This document shows, one piece after another, positions 54,155-63,025 of a stretch of 64,000 nucleotides of DNA. How positions within the stretch are numbered: position 1 is the first letter of the stretch; each line of letters begins with the position of its first letter. Source of the stretch: G965212025 sp965237985 (GTDB lineage Bacteria; Pseudomonadota; Gammaproteobacteria; Poriferisulfidales; Oxydemutatoraceae); the NCBI GenBank assembly GCA_965237985.1, contig OZ250161.1, positions 1,364,001-1,428,000 on the forward strand. Direction: 5' to 3'. Below the pieces are notes generated by a model. It saw nothing but the letters and a program-made list of their open reading frames with translations. It did no database searches and was not told the origin of the DNA. A program made the translations under genes and the position numbers.

Positions 54155-54795
54155 AAACCCCGGACCGCGGCGGCCACGAAAACAACTCGCAATGGGTCAG
54201 GCCGCTCGCTGTGGCTGTTCAGAGTGTGCTGAATGCGTATTTATCCACTGATCCCGAAGGGGCGGCGGAACTGGAAAAACTGGGTGGCACAACGGTTCGG
54301 ATTTCGTGCGAGCTACCCGCTTTCAGTTTGTATTTCACCCCTAAACAAAACCGGGTTGAAGTCGACTGGAAGTGTTCTGCAAAACCTCGGGCATCCGTCA
54401 GTGCCGCGTTGGGAGACTGGCTTCATCTCTGCCTGTCGTACGGCCGAGGACAGCCCGGAGCCAACCTGAATATCTCTGGCGACATCGCCATAGCACAAAG
54501 TTTTCTCAAAGTATTGACGAATGTCGCATTTGATTGGGAAGCACTGATCGCCCGTTACGCCGGCGACATTGCTGCCCACCACCTTGGCCGCTCGGCACGC
54601 CGGATTGGAAACTGGCAGATCCGAGCCCACAAAGTATTGGCGGAAAACCTCAGTGAATATTTACAGGAAGAGGCACGCCTGACCCCTTCCCGCTACGAAC
54701 TGGAAAGCTTTCTGGACGAAGTTGACGAGGCAAGAAACAATATCGAACGGCTGACCAGGCGTTTTGAAAGCGTGCTGAATAACAAGCGTAAATGA
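54151..54795 (+). CDS. ubiJ: Ubiquinone biosynthesis accessory factor UbiJ
   Basis: Lipid-binding SCP2-domain protein that holds ubiquinone intermediates for the Ubi complex. 214 residues; SCP2-like core about 20-120 (ISCELPAFSLYFTPKQNRV, LNISGDIAIAQSFLKVL), then a helical C-terminus (LESFLDEVDEARNNIERLTR) that likely contacts UbiK or UbiE. Overlaps both ubiE and ubiB by 4 bases. Confidence 0.9.
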   Translation: MKTPDRGGHENNSQWVRPLAVAVQSVLNAYLSTDPEGAAELEKLGGTTVRISCELPAFSLYFTPKQNRVEVDWKCSAKPRASVSAALGDWLHLCLSYGRGQPGANLNISGDIAIAQSFLKVLTNVAFDWEALIARYAGDIAAHHLGRSARRIGNWQIRAHKVLAENLSEYLQEEARLTPSRYELESFLDEVDEARNNIERLTRRFESVLNNKRK

Positions 54796-56348
54796 TCACA
54801 CTCCGACACCTGCTTCGTCTGTTCGCCATAAACCGGATATTGTTGAGGCATAACCTTGACGAAGTCATTTTTCGAATCCCTCATCTGCAACCTGCGCGTT
54901 TTCTTTCCTGGCTGTCCCCTTGGCATTGGTTGCCACGGCATCGGAAACCAGTGGAGGTTCGCATTCGTCTGGCGATAGAAGACTTGGGGCCAATCTTTGT
55001 GAAATTTGGGCAAATGTTGTCTACCCGCAAGGATTTGCTCTCGGAAAACTTGGCCCGGGAACTGGCAAAACTACAGGACCAGGTGCCGCCCTTCCCGGAA
55101 AAAGAGGCACAGGCCATCATTGAAAAATCCTTGGGTGCCCCAGTGGCTTCCCTGTTCAAAAACTTTGAAAGCAAGGCCTTGGCTTCCGCTTCCATAGCAC
55201 AGGTACATGCCGCGCAATTGCACGATGGACAGAAAGTGGTCGTGAAGGTGTTGCGACCGGAAATGAAACGCATCGTAAAACGAGATCTGGATTTACTCTA
55301 TCTTCTATCTCGCATGGCAGAACGCTGGTGGCCGGAAGGGCAGCGCTTAAGGCCTGTGGAAGTCGTGGCTGAATACGAAAAAACCATCATGGGAGAACTG
55401 GACCTGATGCAGGAAGCGGCGAACGCAAGCCGCCTGAGACAGGATTTTGAAAATTCGCCGTTGCTTTATGTGCCCAAAATTTTCTGGCGATGGTGCCATG
55501 AGGAAGTCATGGTCATGGAGCGGATTCACGGTGTACGCATCAGCAATATCACAGCACTCAAAGCCAAACAGGTGAATTTGAAAAAGTTGTCGGAAAACGG
55601 GGTGGAAATTTTTTTCACTCAGGTTTTCAAAAACAATTTTTTCCATGCTGATATGCACCCCGGTAATATTTTTGTGTGCATAAAAGACCCCGAAAACCCC
55701 AAGTACCTAGGCGTAGATTTCGGCATTATGGGCACACTGTCGCCTCATGATCAACGCTACCTTGCGGAAAACTTCCTGGCATTTTTCAATCGGGACTACC
55801 GCAAAGTCGCCGTGCTGCATGTTGCTTCAGGCTGGGTACCAAGAAATACCAGTATTGAAGAATTTGAAATCGCTATCCAGACCGTGTGTGAACCCATTTT
55901 CCAACGCCCTTTGAATGAAATTTCTTTTGGGCACCTGTTGCTCAGACTTTTCCAGACCGCGCAGCGCTTTCACATGGAAGTGCAACCGCAACTGGTGTTG
56001 TTGCAAAAAACGCTTTTGAATATCGAAGGACTTGGCCGGCAGCTTTATCCGGAACTCGACCTTTGGAAAACCGCGAAACCATTCTTGGAAAAATGGGTGG
56101 CATCGCGAACCGGAATTCGTTCACTGTGGGACAACCTGCGGGAGAACCTTCCCACTGCCATCAGTCTGCTCCCCGAAATGCCGGAGCTGGCACGCGAGGC
56201 GGCCGCAGAATTCAAACGTTACCGCCAGGAATCGGAAAAAAGTGCCCGGAACCTGCACCGTGAACTACGCTCTTTAAAAAAGTGGGGATTTGCTTTGGTG
56301 GGCCTCGTCGTTATAGCCTGGTTGCTGACGCTATTCGCAATCCATTGA
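54792..56348 (+). CDS. ubiB: Ubiquinone biosynthesis atypical kinase UbiB
   Basis: Membrane-linked atypical kinase/ATPase needed for ubiquinone hydroxylation. 518 residues. The KxGQ motif is VKFGQMLSTRKDLL near 72-85, the Ala-rich nucleotide loop is ALASASIAQVHAA, the catalytic lysine is in VVVKVLRPEM, and the metal-binding block is ADMHPGNIFV then GVDFGIMG. A C-terminal transmembrane helix (ALVGLVVIAWLLTLFAI) ends the protein. Last gene of ubiE-ubiJ-ubiB. Confidence 0.95.
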   Translation: MITLRHLLRLFAINRILLRHNLDEVIFRIPHLQPARFLSWLSPWHWLPRHRKPVEVRIRLAIEDLGPIFVKFGQMLSTRKDLLSENLARELAKLQDQVPPFPEKEAQAIIEKSLGAPVASLFKNFESKALASASIAQVHAAQLHDGQKVVVKVLRPEMKRIVKRDLDLLYLLSRMAERWWPEGQRLRPVEVVAEYEKTIMGELDLMQEAANASRLRQDFENSPLLYVPKIFWRWCHEEVMVMERIHGVRISNITALKAKQVNLKKLSENGVEIFFTQVFKNNFFHADMHPGNIFVCIKDPENPKYLGVDFGIMGTLSPHDQRYLAENFLAFFNRDYRKVAVLHVASGWVPRNTSIEEFEIAIQTVCEPIFQRPLNEISFGHLLLRLFQTAQRFHMEVQPQLVLLQKTLLNIEGLGRQLYPELDLWKTAKPFLEKWVASRTGIRSLWDNLRENLPTAISLLPEMPELAREAAAEFKRYRQESEKSARNLHRELRSLKKWGFALVGLVVIAWLLTLFAIH

Positions 56349-56374
56349 TTGCTCCGCTCCCCGCCTGAAATGAA

Positions 56375-56932
56375 TCATGGGCGGGAGGCTTTCACTGCTT
56401 TTTCAAAATTGATGCCTTTGAAAATGAAGCTCCGTTCCGAGAAAAGCCGGGCACCGTTAGCTTGAACCCAATCATGGTGAAATGAAAGTTGGCCGAGAGC
56501 CGGCGGCAGGATTTGGAAATGCACCGTATACAAATCCGAAGGCCTGCCGGGCAAAGCAATGTTTCGCGCGTAGTGAATCGCATCCGTGAGATTCAGGTGC
56601 GGAACCAAATCGACCTGAATGGAGCGCCTGGTTTTTTCATTGACCACCAAGGCGCTGATTTTCAGATAAGGCACAAAGCTTCCTGAAAACGCTTTCCCCA
56701 GACCTTGCTTCCCGGGCAACCAGCTGGCGAGCACTTCCAGGTGAATATCGGTTTGAGATTTCGGCAGATGATAACCGGCCGGCGCTATGGCATCCTCGGG
56801 AGCGGCTTCAAAAACAAAGCTGATCCCCGGATGAATGTTTTCTTCCCCTAAAATGAATTCTTCGGCCGTTGCAATCCCCAAAAACCCTGAGATCAGACAA
56901 GAGCAAAACAAAATGTGAGCGGCTCTACGCAT
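56375..56932 (-). CDS. Periplasmic iron-transport protein of the Tp34/P19 family
   Basis: Copper- or iron-binding periplasmic protein acting with high-affinity iron uptake. I choose ATG 56932 (MRRAAHILFCSCLISGFLG), which starts with a signal peptide; the longer frame start has none. About 185 residues. Family blocks: DIHLEVLASWLPG, FVPYLKISALVV, LVPHLNLTDAIHYARNIAL and HFQILPPAL with following histidines (FHHDW). The usual DGPHYG is relaxed to DAIHYA, keeping the His. It follows the OM barrel gene by 22 bases, and a Fur box precedes the pair. The usual permease partner (FtrC/FetM) is absent. Confidence 0.78.
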   Translation of the reverse strand: MRRAAHILFCSCLISGFLGIATAEEFILGEENIHPGISFVFEAAPEDAIAPAGYHLPKSQTDIHLEVLASWLPGKQGLGKAFSGSFVPYLKISALVVNEKTRRSIQVDLVPHLNLTDAIHYARNIALPGRPSDLYTVHFQILPPALGQLSFHHDWVQANGARLFSERSFIFKGINFEKAVKASRP

Positions 56933-56954
56933 TGGAATCCTCCGTGTTCTGCAA

Positions 56955-57680
56955 TTAAAAACTGGCGGTGAAACCAATACCACCCCATGCCAGTGAGTGG
57001 TACTCATCTCGCTGTGAGTTCAAGGCTGTCTGATGCACAAGCCAGGTCTCGACAGACAAGGTCTCCGATAATTTTCTGGAAATACCAAGGTGTAGTTGAA
57101 CTGAGCTTAAGGCGTTTTCTTCGCTGTCCCCCCAGTCATAAATCAATTCAGTGGCGGGGTGTACCCCGAATCCGCCAATCTCGTATTCACCGGACAGTTT
57201 GAACGCAAGCGCGTCCCTTTGATTTTCAGTCGCATAAACGTATTCCAAGGATGCGGTCCAGTTTGCCGATTCATAAGCAAGGCTCGCTTCCAGCTCCTGA
57301 TTATGACCATGTTTGCTGTCTTCATAAGAATCCTCACGCACAAAATGGATGCCAGCCTCCAGATCTTCGGTCACGTGCCACCCATAACCGAAAGACAGAT
57401 TGCTTTCATGGAAATCGTGGTCTTGGGCATCAGCCACCCAGATTGTGAAGATAAATCCGTTTTTCTCCGCATCAAAACTCAGTGAATACAGTCCACCACT
57501 TTCCAATTCCTTATCCCCCCACGATAGGTAACGACCTTCGTAACCAACACTGGCAGACATTTCCCAATCGTCCGCCTGAACAGTCGGCAGCATAATAACG
57601 CAGGTAATCAAAAGGGCGAAAATCCTTGGCAGAGCGTTTGTTGCACGATGTCGGCAAGCTTGCCAAAACACATTTCTCAT
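56955..57680 (-). CDS. Outer-membrane beta-barrel protein, iron-regulated
   Basis: 241 residues: signal peptide with cleavage after VQA-DD, then alternating strands ending in an aromatic FTASF, the usual outer-membrane C-terminal Phe. Typical strand pairs are SASVGYEGRYLSWGDKE, LSFGYGWHVTEDLEAGIHF and YHSLAWGGIGF. No plug domain or TonB box is visible, so it is not a TonB-dependent receptor; a small porin-like barrel is likelier. Its Fur box lies 51-69 bases upstream of the ATG. Confidence 0.75.
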   Translation of the reverse strand: MRNVFWQACRHRATNALPRIFALLITCVIMLPTVQADDWEMSASVGYEGRYLSWGDKELESGGLYSLSFDAEKNGFIFTIWVADAQDHDFHESNLSFGYGWHVTEDLEAGIHFVREDSYEDSKHGHNQELEASLAYESANWTASLEYVYATENQRDALAFKLSGEYEIGGFGVHPATELIYDWGDSEENALSSVQLHLGISRKLSETLSVETWLVHQTALNSQRDEYHSLAWGGIGFTASF

Positions 57681-57730
57681 AAATCATCTCCGCACAGGAA
57701 AAACAGCGACTTTCGGCCCATGAGAAGACA

Positions 57731-57749
57731 GAAAATGATAATTATTATC
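57731..57749 (-). promoter_or_regulatory. Fur box
   Basis: GAAAATGATAATTATTATC matches the 19-base Fur consensus GATAATGATAATCATTATC at 17 positions. It lies ahead of the OM barrel and Tp34-like genes, predicting repression by Fur with iron. Confidence 0.85.
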
Positions 57750-58286
57750 AAAACAAGGCGGCTTGTCAAGTCGCCGTATGACGACTAAAACCAAGATGAT
57801 CATGTCCGCTTTTCAACCCCGTTGTTTCCAAACTGGAGCCTTTGGTCAGGAAAAAACAGACAACACAAAAATCAACCGGTTCGGGCGTGTTGCCCATGAA
57901 CACAGCTGAGCAAGATCAGGCCCGTTAGCACAGAGTCTCAGGGACTTTAATTGGGGAAAGATGATGCCTGCAAAGCCAGGTGGCATTCAGTCGCCAGGCC
58001 TGACTTGTGTCTACAAAGAAACACGTTGCAAGTCCCAGCCACGCGGCCGAGAGCTTCGCCGGGCAAAGTCCGATCACGGCGGTGAACAGTTTCCGGTTGC
58101 GGTGCAAATTTCCTGATCCCTTGTGTTGGCCAACATTTGAAACTTCCCCGATAAATGGGGAAAGGGGTCACGATCCTGTTGGCAGAATACCCCGTCGGAG
58201 GACCGATCACAAAAATGAGGCTTTTTGTTGTTTTCCTTGTCTTTAATGCCCCCTTTACAAGTAAATTGCGTTAAAATGACGAGCTT
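57750..58286. other. Intergenic region between the iron pair and aroQ
   Basis: About 540 bases. Open frames on the minus strand near 57925-58210 have no motif. No tRNA, repeat or clear terminator found. Confidence 0.45.
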
Positions 58287-58721
58287 ATGAAAATTCTTGT
58301 CATCCATGGTCCTAACCTGAACCTTTTAGGCAGACGCGAGCCGGAAGTGTATGGCTACGAAACCCTCGACCAGATTATTGAACGATTGCAAAAACTGGCA
58401 AAGAAACTGGATGTGGTGCTGGCAGACTTTCAGTCCAACCATGAAGGCCAACTCATAGATCGCCTGCATGACAGCATGACCGATGGCACGGACTTTGTCA
58501 TCATCAACCCGGGTGCGCTGACGCATACGAGTATTGCACTCCGGGACGCTTTTCTGGCCATCGACAAACCCTTCATTGAGGTGCATTTATCAAATGTCTT
58601 TGCGCGTGAAAAGTTTCGCGGAAATTCATTTTTATCTGGAGTTGCGCGCGGCGTTATTTCTGGTTTGGGACCGTCTGGATATGAATTCGCTTTGCGAGCG
58701 GCCGTCAGCATGGAGGAATGA
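58287..58721 (+). CDS. aroQ: Type II 3-dehydroquinate dehydratase
   Basis: Third step of the shikimate pathway. 144 residues. GPNLNLLGRREPEVYGYETL near 9-28 with the flexible-loop Arg and the catalytic Tyr, FQSNHEGQLID near 51-61, and VHLSNVFAREKFRGNSF with the His and Arg ligands. Followed by accB with a 4-base overlap; this order is conserved. Confidence 0.96.
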   Translation: MKILVIHGPNLNLLGRREPEVYGYETLDQIIERLQKLAKKLDVVLADFQSNHEGQLIDRLHDSMTDGTDFVIINPGALTHTSIALRDAFLAIDKPFIEVHLSNVFAREKFRGNSFLSGVARGVISGLGPSGYEFALRAAVSMEE

Positions 58722-59209
58722 TGATGGACTTCAAAATGATCAGGCGGCTGGTGAAACTCGTGAATTCTTCCAATATCGCGGAAATTGAAGTCAGCGAAGG
58801 GACACAAACTATTCGCGTACGTCGCTCCTTTGAGAAAACAGAACAGGCATCCCAGTCCCCAACGCAGACCAGTTCAGCCAAAGTAGTTCCAGACCAGCAA
58901 CAGATGAGCGCAGATGCAGCCGCTGCAGCTCACGAAGTATTCGCCACGGAACCTGAACTGCCCCCTGGTTCCACAGCAGTCAAAGCCCCCATGGTGGGCA
59001 CTTTCTATATTTCACCTTCTCCGGAAGCCTCTCCCTTCTCCAGCATCGGACAGAAAGTACACAAAGGGGACACACTGTGCATTGTCGAAGCCATGAAAAC
59101 CATGAATGAAATTCCTGCGCCCCAGGATGGCGTGGTCAGGAGCATCCTGGCGAACAACGCCACGGGCGTGGAATACGGGCAAACATTGATGATCCTCGAC
59201 GCACCATAG
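58718..59209 (+). CDS. accB: Biotin carboxyl carrier protein of acetyl-CoA carboxylase
   Basis: Carries biotin between AccC and AccAD. 163 residues: helical N-terminus (MDFKMIRRLVKLVNSSNIAE), a long flexible Gln/Ala-rich linker (about 45-75), and the biotinyl domain with VEAMKTMNEI holding the biotin Lys. Three ATGs in a row (58718, 58721, 58724) make the exact start uncertain by two residues. Confidence 0.95.
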   Translation: MMMDFKMIRRLVKLVNSSNIAEIEVSEGTQTIRVRRSFEKTEQASQSPTQTSSAKVVPDQQQMSADAAAAAHEVFATEPELPPGSTAVKAPMVGTFYISPSPEASPFSSIGQKVHKGDTLCIVEAMKTMNEIPAPQDGVVRSILANNATGVEYGQTLMILDAP

Positions 59210-59236
59210 CGGGTCTTTTTCTACCTCCCACTGCGC

Positions 59237-60586
59237 ATGTTTGACAAAATTGTAATTGCCAACCGTGGAGAGATTGCGCTGCGTATACTCAGGGCCTGCC
59301 GGGAACTGGATGTGAAAGTAGTAGCCACCCACTCGGTAGTGGACGTCAATCTCATGCATGTACGGCTGGCCGACGAAACGGTGTGCATAGGGCCCGCCCC
59401 ACCCGCCGAGAGCTATTTGAATATTCCTTCCATCGTCAGTGCGGCGGAAGTAACAGACGCTATAGCCATTCATCCCGGCTACGGTTTTCTTGCGGAAAAC
59501 GCGGCTTTTGCCGAGCAGGTTGAAAAAAGCGGCTTTGTGTTCATCGGTCCCAAACCCGAAACCATCCGCTCCATGGGGAACAAAATCGAAGCACGAGCCA
59601 TCATAAGCAATGCCGGGATAAAATGCATCCCGGGTTCTTCCGCCGCACTCGGCAGTGAAATCAAAACCAATATGGAAATCGCCAGAGAGGTTGGCTATCC
59701 ACTGATTATTAAAGCAGCCTCAGGAGGGGGAGGGCGTGGCATGCGCGTGGTGCACACAGAAGGGTCTTTGGCCAGTGCATTGTCGCTGACCCGCGCGGAG
59801 GCTGAAGCAGCATTCGGCAATGGTGATCTCTACCTGGAGAAATTCCTTTGCCACCCTCGTCATATTGAATTTCAAATATTGGCAGACCAACACGGGAATG
59901 TCATTCACTTGGGAGAAAGAGACTGCTCACTGCAACGCCGACATCAGAAAATTATCGAGGAATGCCCGGCCCCTGGCATCAGCGAAAAGCAGCGCCAGAA
60001 AATCGGCGATCTGGTCATCAAGGCCTGTCGGGAAATAAACTATGTGGGGGTTGGTACTTTCGAGTTTCTTTACGAAGACGGGATTTTCCATTTCATGGAA
60101 ATGAATACGCGCATACAGGTTGAGCACCCCGTCACTGAAATGGTTACAGGCATAGACATTGTCAAGGAACAATTGCGTATCGCCGCCGGGGAAAGACTTG
60201 GCATTAAACAAAAAGAGGTGCACATGAGGGGGCATGCCGTAGAGTGCCGCATCAACGCGGAAAACCCGACGACTTTTGCTCCTTCTCCGGGAGTCATCAA
60301 AGAATTTCACGCTCCCGGGGGGCCCGGCATCCGGGTTGATTCGCATATTTATGGAACCTATAAAGTCCCACCACATTACGACTCCTTGGTTGGCAAGCTC
60401 ATTGCCCATGGTGACAACCGGGCAACCGCCATCAACCGAATGCGGGGTGCCCTGGATGAAATTTATGTCAATGGCATTGAAACGAATATTCCATTGCACC
60501 GCGAAATCATCAGCGATGCTGCTTTTTCCAAGGGCAGTTTGAACATTCATTACCTGGAAAGAAAATTGGCACAACAACACCATTGA
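59237..60586 (+). CDS. accC: Biotin carboxylase subunit of acetyl-CoA carboxylase
   Basis: ATP-dependent carboxylation of biotin. 449 residues, the standard length. ATP-grasp: FDKIVIANRGEIALRILRAC, the glycine loop KAASGGGGRGMRVV, LGERDCSLQRRHQKIIEE, and VGVGTFEFLYEDG...FMEMNTRIQVEHPVTE. Twenty-seven bases after accB. Confidence 0.96.
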   Translation: MFDKIVIANRGEIALRILRACRELDVKVVATHSVVDVNLMHVRLADETVCIGPAPPAESYLNIPSIVSAAEVTDAIAIHPGYGFLAENAAFAEQVEKSGFVFIGPKPETIRSMGNKIEARAIISNAGIKCIPGSSAALGSEIKTNMEIAREVGYPLIIKAASGGGGRGMRVVHTEGSLASALSLTRAEAEAAFGNGDLYLEKFLCHPRHIEFQILADQHGNVIHLGERDCSLQRRHQKIIEECPAPGISEKQRQKIGDLVIKACREINYVGVGTFEFLYEDGIFHFMEMNTRIQVEHPVTEMVTGIDIVKEQLRIAAGERLGIKQKEVHMRGHAVECRINAENPTTFAPSPGVIKEFHAPGGPGIRVDSHIYGTYKVPPHYDSLVGKLIAHGDNRATAINRMRGALDEIYVNGIETNIPLHREIISDAAFSKGSLNIHYLERKLAQQHH

Positions 60587-60625
60587 ATATTCACAAAAAA
60601 TTTCGTTGCGGCTGTTTCATCACTA

Positions 60626-61198
60626 TTGTTGCGGCAACATGAACTCCTTTCTGGGATTTGTGTTCAGACGCCCGTGAAACGAGTTGTCAGGCATGGTCTC
60701 GCTGCCGGCTTGCTGGCGCTCACCACGTCGCTGGCAGCGCTTGCCGCCTGGGTCCTGCCTGAAACCACGAAAGCGCTCCATGAATCCCCATGGTTTGAAA
60801 AGCTTTGCGAAAAAATCTCTTGCCCATCTGCTTCCAGTGCCGACTCCAGTTACCCATTTCCGCAAATACAAAAATTGCGTATGATTGCCCGAAGTGAGGA
60901 AATGTCGCTCATCGCCACCTTGACCAATCTGCACGAACAAAAACAATCGTTCCCGGTTCTGGATGTGCATTTATTCACTACCGGAAACAAATTGAAAAAG
61001 CGCTTCTGGATTGATCCAACTCTTTATTTGCAGACAAAGGAGAGAAGCGAAGGCATGGTTCCCGGACGGGAATACCCGGTGCTCGCTACCGTCCCCCACG
61101 ATGATGATGAAATACTTTGGTACAAGGTCTTGGCAAAAAAGGGTTTTCCGTCTCTACGCACTCCCGTCCCCGACTCGAAAAAGTATTCATTGCCGTGA
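60626..61198 (+). CDS. DUF3426 domain protein, N-terminal zinc ribbon missing
   Basis: The last ~150 residues fit the DUF3426 domain: one membrane helix (AAGLLALTTSLAALAAWVLP), then a periplasmic part with ESPWFEKLCEKISC, KLRMIARSEEMSLIATLTN and SFPVLDVHLFTTGNKL. In relatives a CxxC zinc-finger half precedes the helix; it is absent. Start uncertain: TTG 60626, or GTG 60674 giving MKRVVRHGLAAGL. In betaproteobacteria prmA normally sits between accC and this gene; it is absent here. Confidence 0.7.
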   Translation: MLRQHELLSGICVQTPVKRVVRHGLAAGLLALTTSLAALAAWVLPETTKALHESPWFEKLCEKISCPSASSADSSYPFPQIQKLRMIARSEEMSLIATLTNLHEQKQSFPVLDVHLFTTGNKLKKRFWIDPTLYLQTKERSEGMVPGREYPVLATVPHDDDEILWYKVLAKKGFPSLRTPVPDSKKYSLP

Positions 61199-61554
61199 CC
61201 CGAACCTCCAAAAAACCATCCGCACCGTCCCGGGGGAACACGGCGAAAAAACTGCGCTTCGCGGGGCTTAATGAAGCTTTGGAAGCCTCTTTATCCGATT
61301 ATTTCAAGACTCTGGACTCTCAAGCTGAAACACGGTTGCACTCTTTGGTCATCACAAAGGTTGAGCATACGCTGTTTACCTACATGTTGAAGAGAACCGG
61401 TTATCACTTGAGCAAAACCGCGGCCGTGCTCGGGATCACGCGAAGCACATTGAACAGCCGTCTAAAAAAATACAGGATCAGCGTTCCCGTACGTCAACAA
61501 AAAAGCAGAAAAAGCGATAATCCTCAAAACAGGATGGCATATATTTCAGCGTAG
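61195..61554 (+). CDS. fis: Fis-family DNA-binding protein
   Basis: Nucleoid protein and regulator. I place the start at GTG 61195, which overlaps the upstream stop (GTGA) and gives 119 residues; the longer frame has no family sense. C-terminal helix-turn-helix: GYHLSKTAAVLGITRSTLNSRLKKY. A dimerisation segment LEASLSDYFKTLDSQAE comes before it. The N-terminal ~20 and C-terminal ~20 residues are basic extensions absent from the usual ~98-residue Fis. Confidence 0.85.
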   Translation: MTRTSKKPSAPSRGNTAKKLRFAGLNEALEASLSDYFKTLDSQAETRLHSLVITKVEHTLFTYMLKRTGYHLSKTAAVLGITRSTLNSRLKKYRISVPVRQQKSRKSDNPQNRMAYISA

Positions 61555-61582
61555 CGGTTGCGCGGACTCCGCTTTCCGTCTT

Positions 61583-62263
61583 TCAGTCGGTGCCTCTCCG
61601 AACTTTTTCAGCCAACTGTTCCACAACTGCAAAAAACTTCCGGTAACAGGAAACCGTATCACCAGAGCAACTCAGCATGTTCGGCGCCGTCATGTATTTT
61701 TCGCCCACTACAAATACAGGTACGCTTCGCAGGCGATAGCTTTTGGCAAGCTTTTGCGCAATCTTGACTTCCAAGTTAACCTGCAGGGATTTCATCGCAC
61801 TCCTAAGGTGTTCACGGGGAATTCCCTGTGCGGCAAAATAGTCGGCAATTTCTCCAACTTTCCTTAATCTCATTTGTTCTTTGTGAATAGCATCAAAAAA
61901 CTTCTGATGAAGTGACTCGTCTTTGCCAAGAGCTCGCAGTGCGTAAAAAACGCGTGCGTGACTCTGCCAGCTCTCTCCAAGCACGGCTGGTGTCAGAGTG
62001 AAAGTCACATAATCTGGTTTTTTGGCAAGCCATTCATTCACATAAGGTTCCAGAGTGTAGCAGTGGGGACACCCATACCAAAAAAATTCTCTGACTTCAA
62101 CTTTTCCTTCATCCGTCTTCGGAGGTTCATTCACTTTCAGGCGGATATATTGCTCTCCCTCGACCAGTGCTGTCTTTTCGGTTGCGAAAGCGGAAAAACA
62201 TAGAAACACTGCTGCAAAGAGCAAAAACCAGGCACGTGAAAAATAAGCGACACCCATAATCAA
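61583..62263 (-). CDS. dsbA: Thiol:disulfide interchange protein DsbA
   Basis: Periplasmic oxidant of thiols. Signal peptide ending around AFA, 226 residues. Active site CPHC at about 65-68 in REFFWYGCPHCYTLEP, cis-Pro loop RSVPVFVVG near the end. A second Cys pair (CSGDTVSC) near the C-terminus may form a structural disulphide. Overlaps the cytochrome c4 stop by 4 bases, so both are on one transcript. Confidence 0.93.
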   Translation of the reverse strand: MIMGVAYFSRAWFLLFAAVFLCFSAFATEKTALVEGEQYIRLKVNEPPKTDEGKVEVREFFWYGCPHCYTLEPYVNEWLAKKPDYVTFTLTPAVLGESWQSHARVFYALRALGKDESLHQKFFDAIHKEQMRLRKVGEIADYFAAQGIPREHLRSAMKSLQVNLEVKIAQKLAKSYRLRSVPVFVVGEKYMTAPNMLSCSGDTVSCYRKFFAVVEQLAEKVRRGTD

Positions 62264-62898
62264 TGCAGTCCCTGTATGTAAGAGGAAACCGCCTTTATTT
62301 CCTCATCACTGAGATTTGTAGCAATACCATTCATGATTTCTGAACCTTTGTATGAATAAACCCCATCCCGGTATGCTTTCAAACGTATTTCCACATAGGC
62401 AGCATGCTGAAAGGACAATTTTGGGAACTTGGCAGCCGGATTCCCAACACCGGTTGGACCATGGCATGAAAGGCAGGCCGGGACTTTTGTGACGGAATTG
62501 CCGCCCCGGTATATTTCCTGGCCAAGTGATACCAGATCCATCCTGGCGGCACCCGGCGATGTGGTCTGCGACGCAAAATAAGCTCCCAGGTTTTCCACAT
62601 CCTGATCGCTCAAGCCTTTTGCCATAGGAGTCATCAACGGATTACCGCGTTCTCCCGTCCTGAACAATCGCAGCTGTTTGATGATATACAAGGAGGACTG
62701 TCCGGCCAGTTTCGGCCACTCGGGATTGGCACTGTTGCCATCCGGCCCATGGCATGCCACGCAGGCGGAAGCCCTGGTTTTTCCTTTGGCCACGTCACCT
62801 TTGGTCAAGTCACCGGCAAAGGCGACTGGACCTACAGCCACTGACAGAGCCACCAAAAAAGGGAAATAAAACCAGGCAAAATTCATAGGCTTCACCAT
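62260..62898 (-). CDS. Cytochrome c4 (dihaem)
   Basis: Periplasmic or membrane-attached electron carrier to cbb3/other oxidases. Signal peptide (FLVALSVAVGPVAFAG), 212 residues, two haem sites CVACH near 46-50 and CLSCH in the second half, each with a later Met ligand (PLMTPMAKG and GSEIMNGIA). Gene pairs with dsbA. Confidence 0.93.
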   Translation of the reverse strand: MVKPMNFAWFYFPFLVALSVAVGPVAFAGDLTKGDVAKGKTRASACVACHGPDGNSANPEWPKLAGQSSLYIIKQLRLFRTGERGNPLMTPMAKGLSDQDVENLGAYFASQTTSPGAARMDLVSLGQEIYRGGNSVTKVPACLSCHGPTGVGNPAAKFPKLSFQHAAYVEIRLKAYRDGVYSYKGSEIMNGIATNLSDEEIKAVSSYIQGLH

Positions 62899-63025
62899 TC
62901 TATACCAAAAATTATCGCTTTACACCACCGCGAATTTCATCATTCCCGCCGCCAACGGTAGTAGCAAAAACCACACACCACCACGACTTCAGCCACTTTC
63001 AAAGCCCGACATCAAAAGCAAACTT

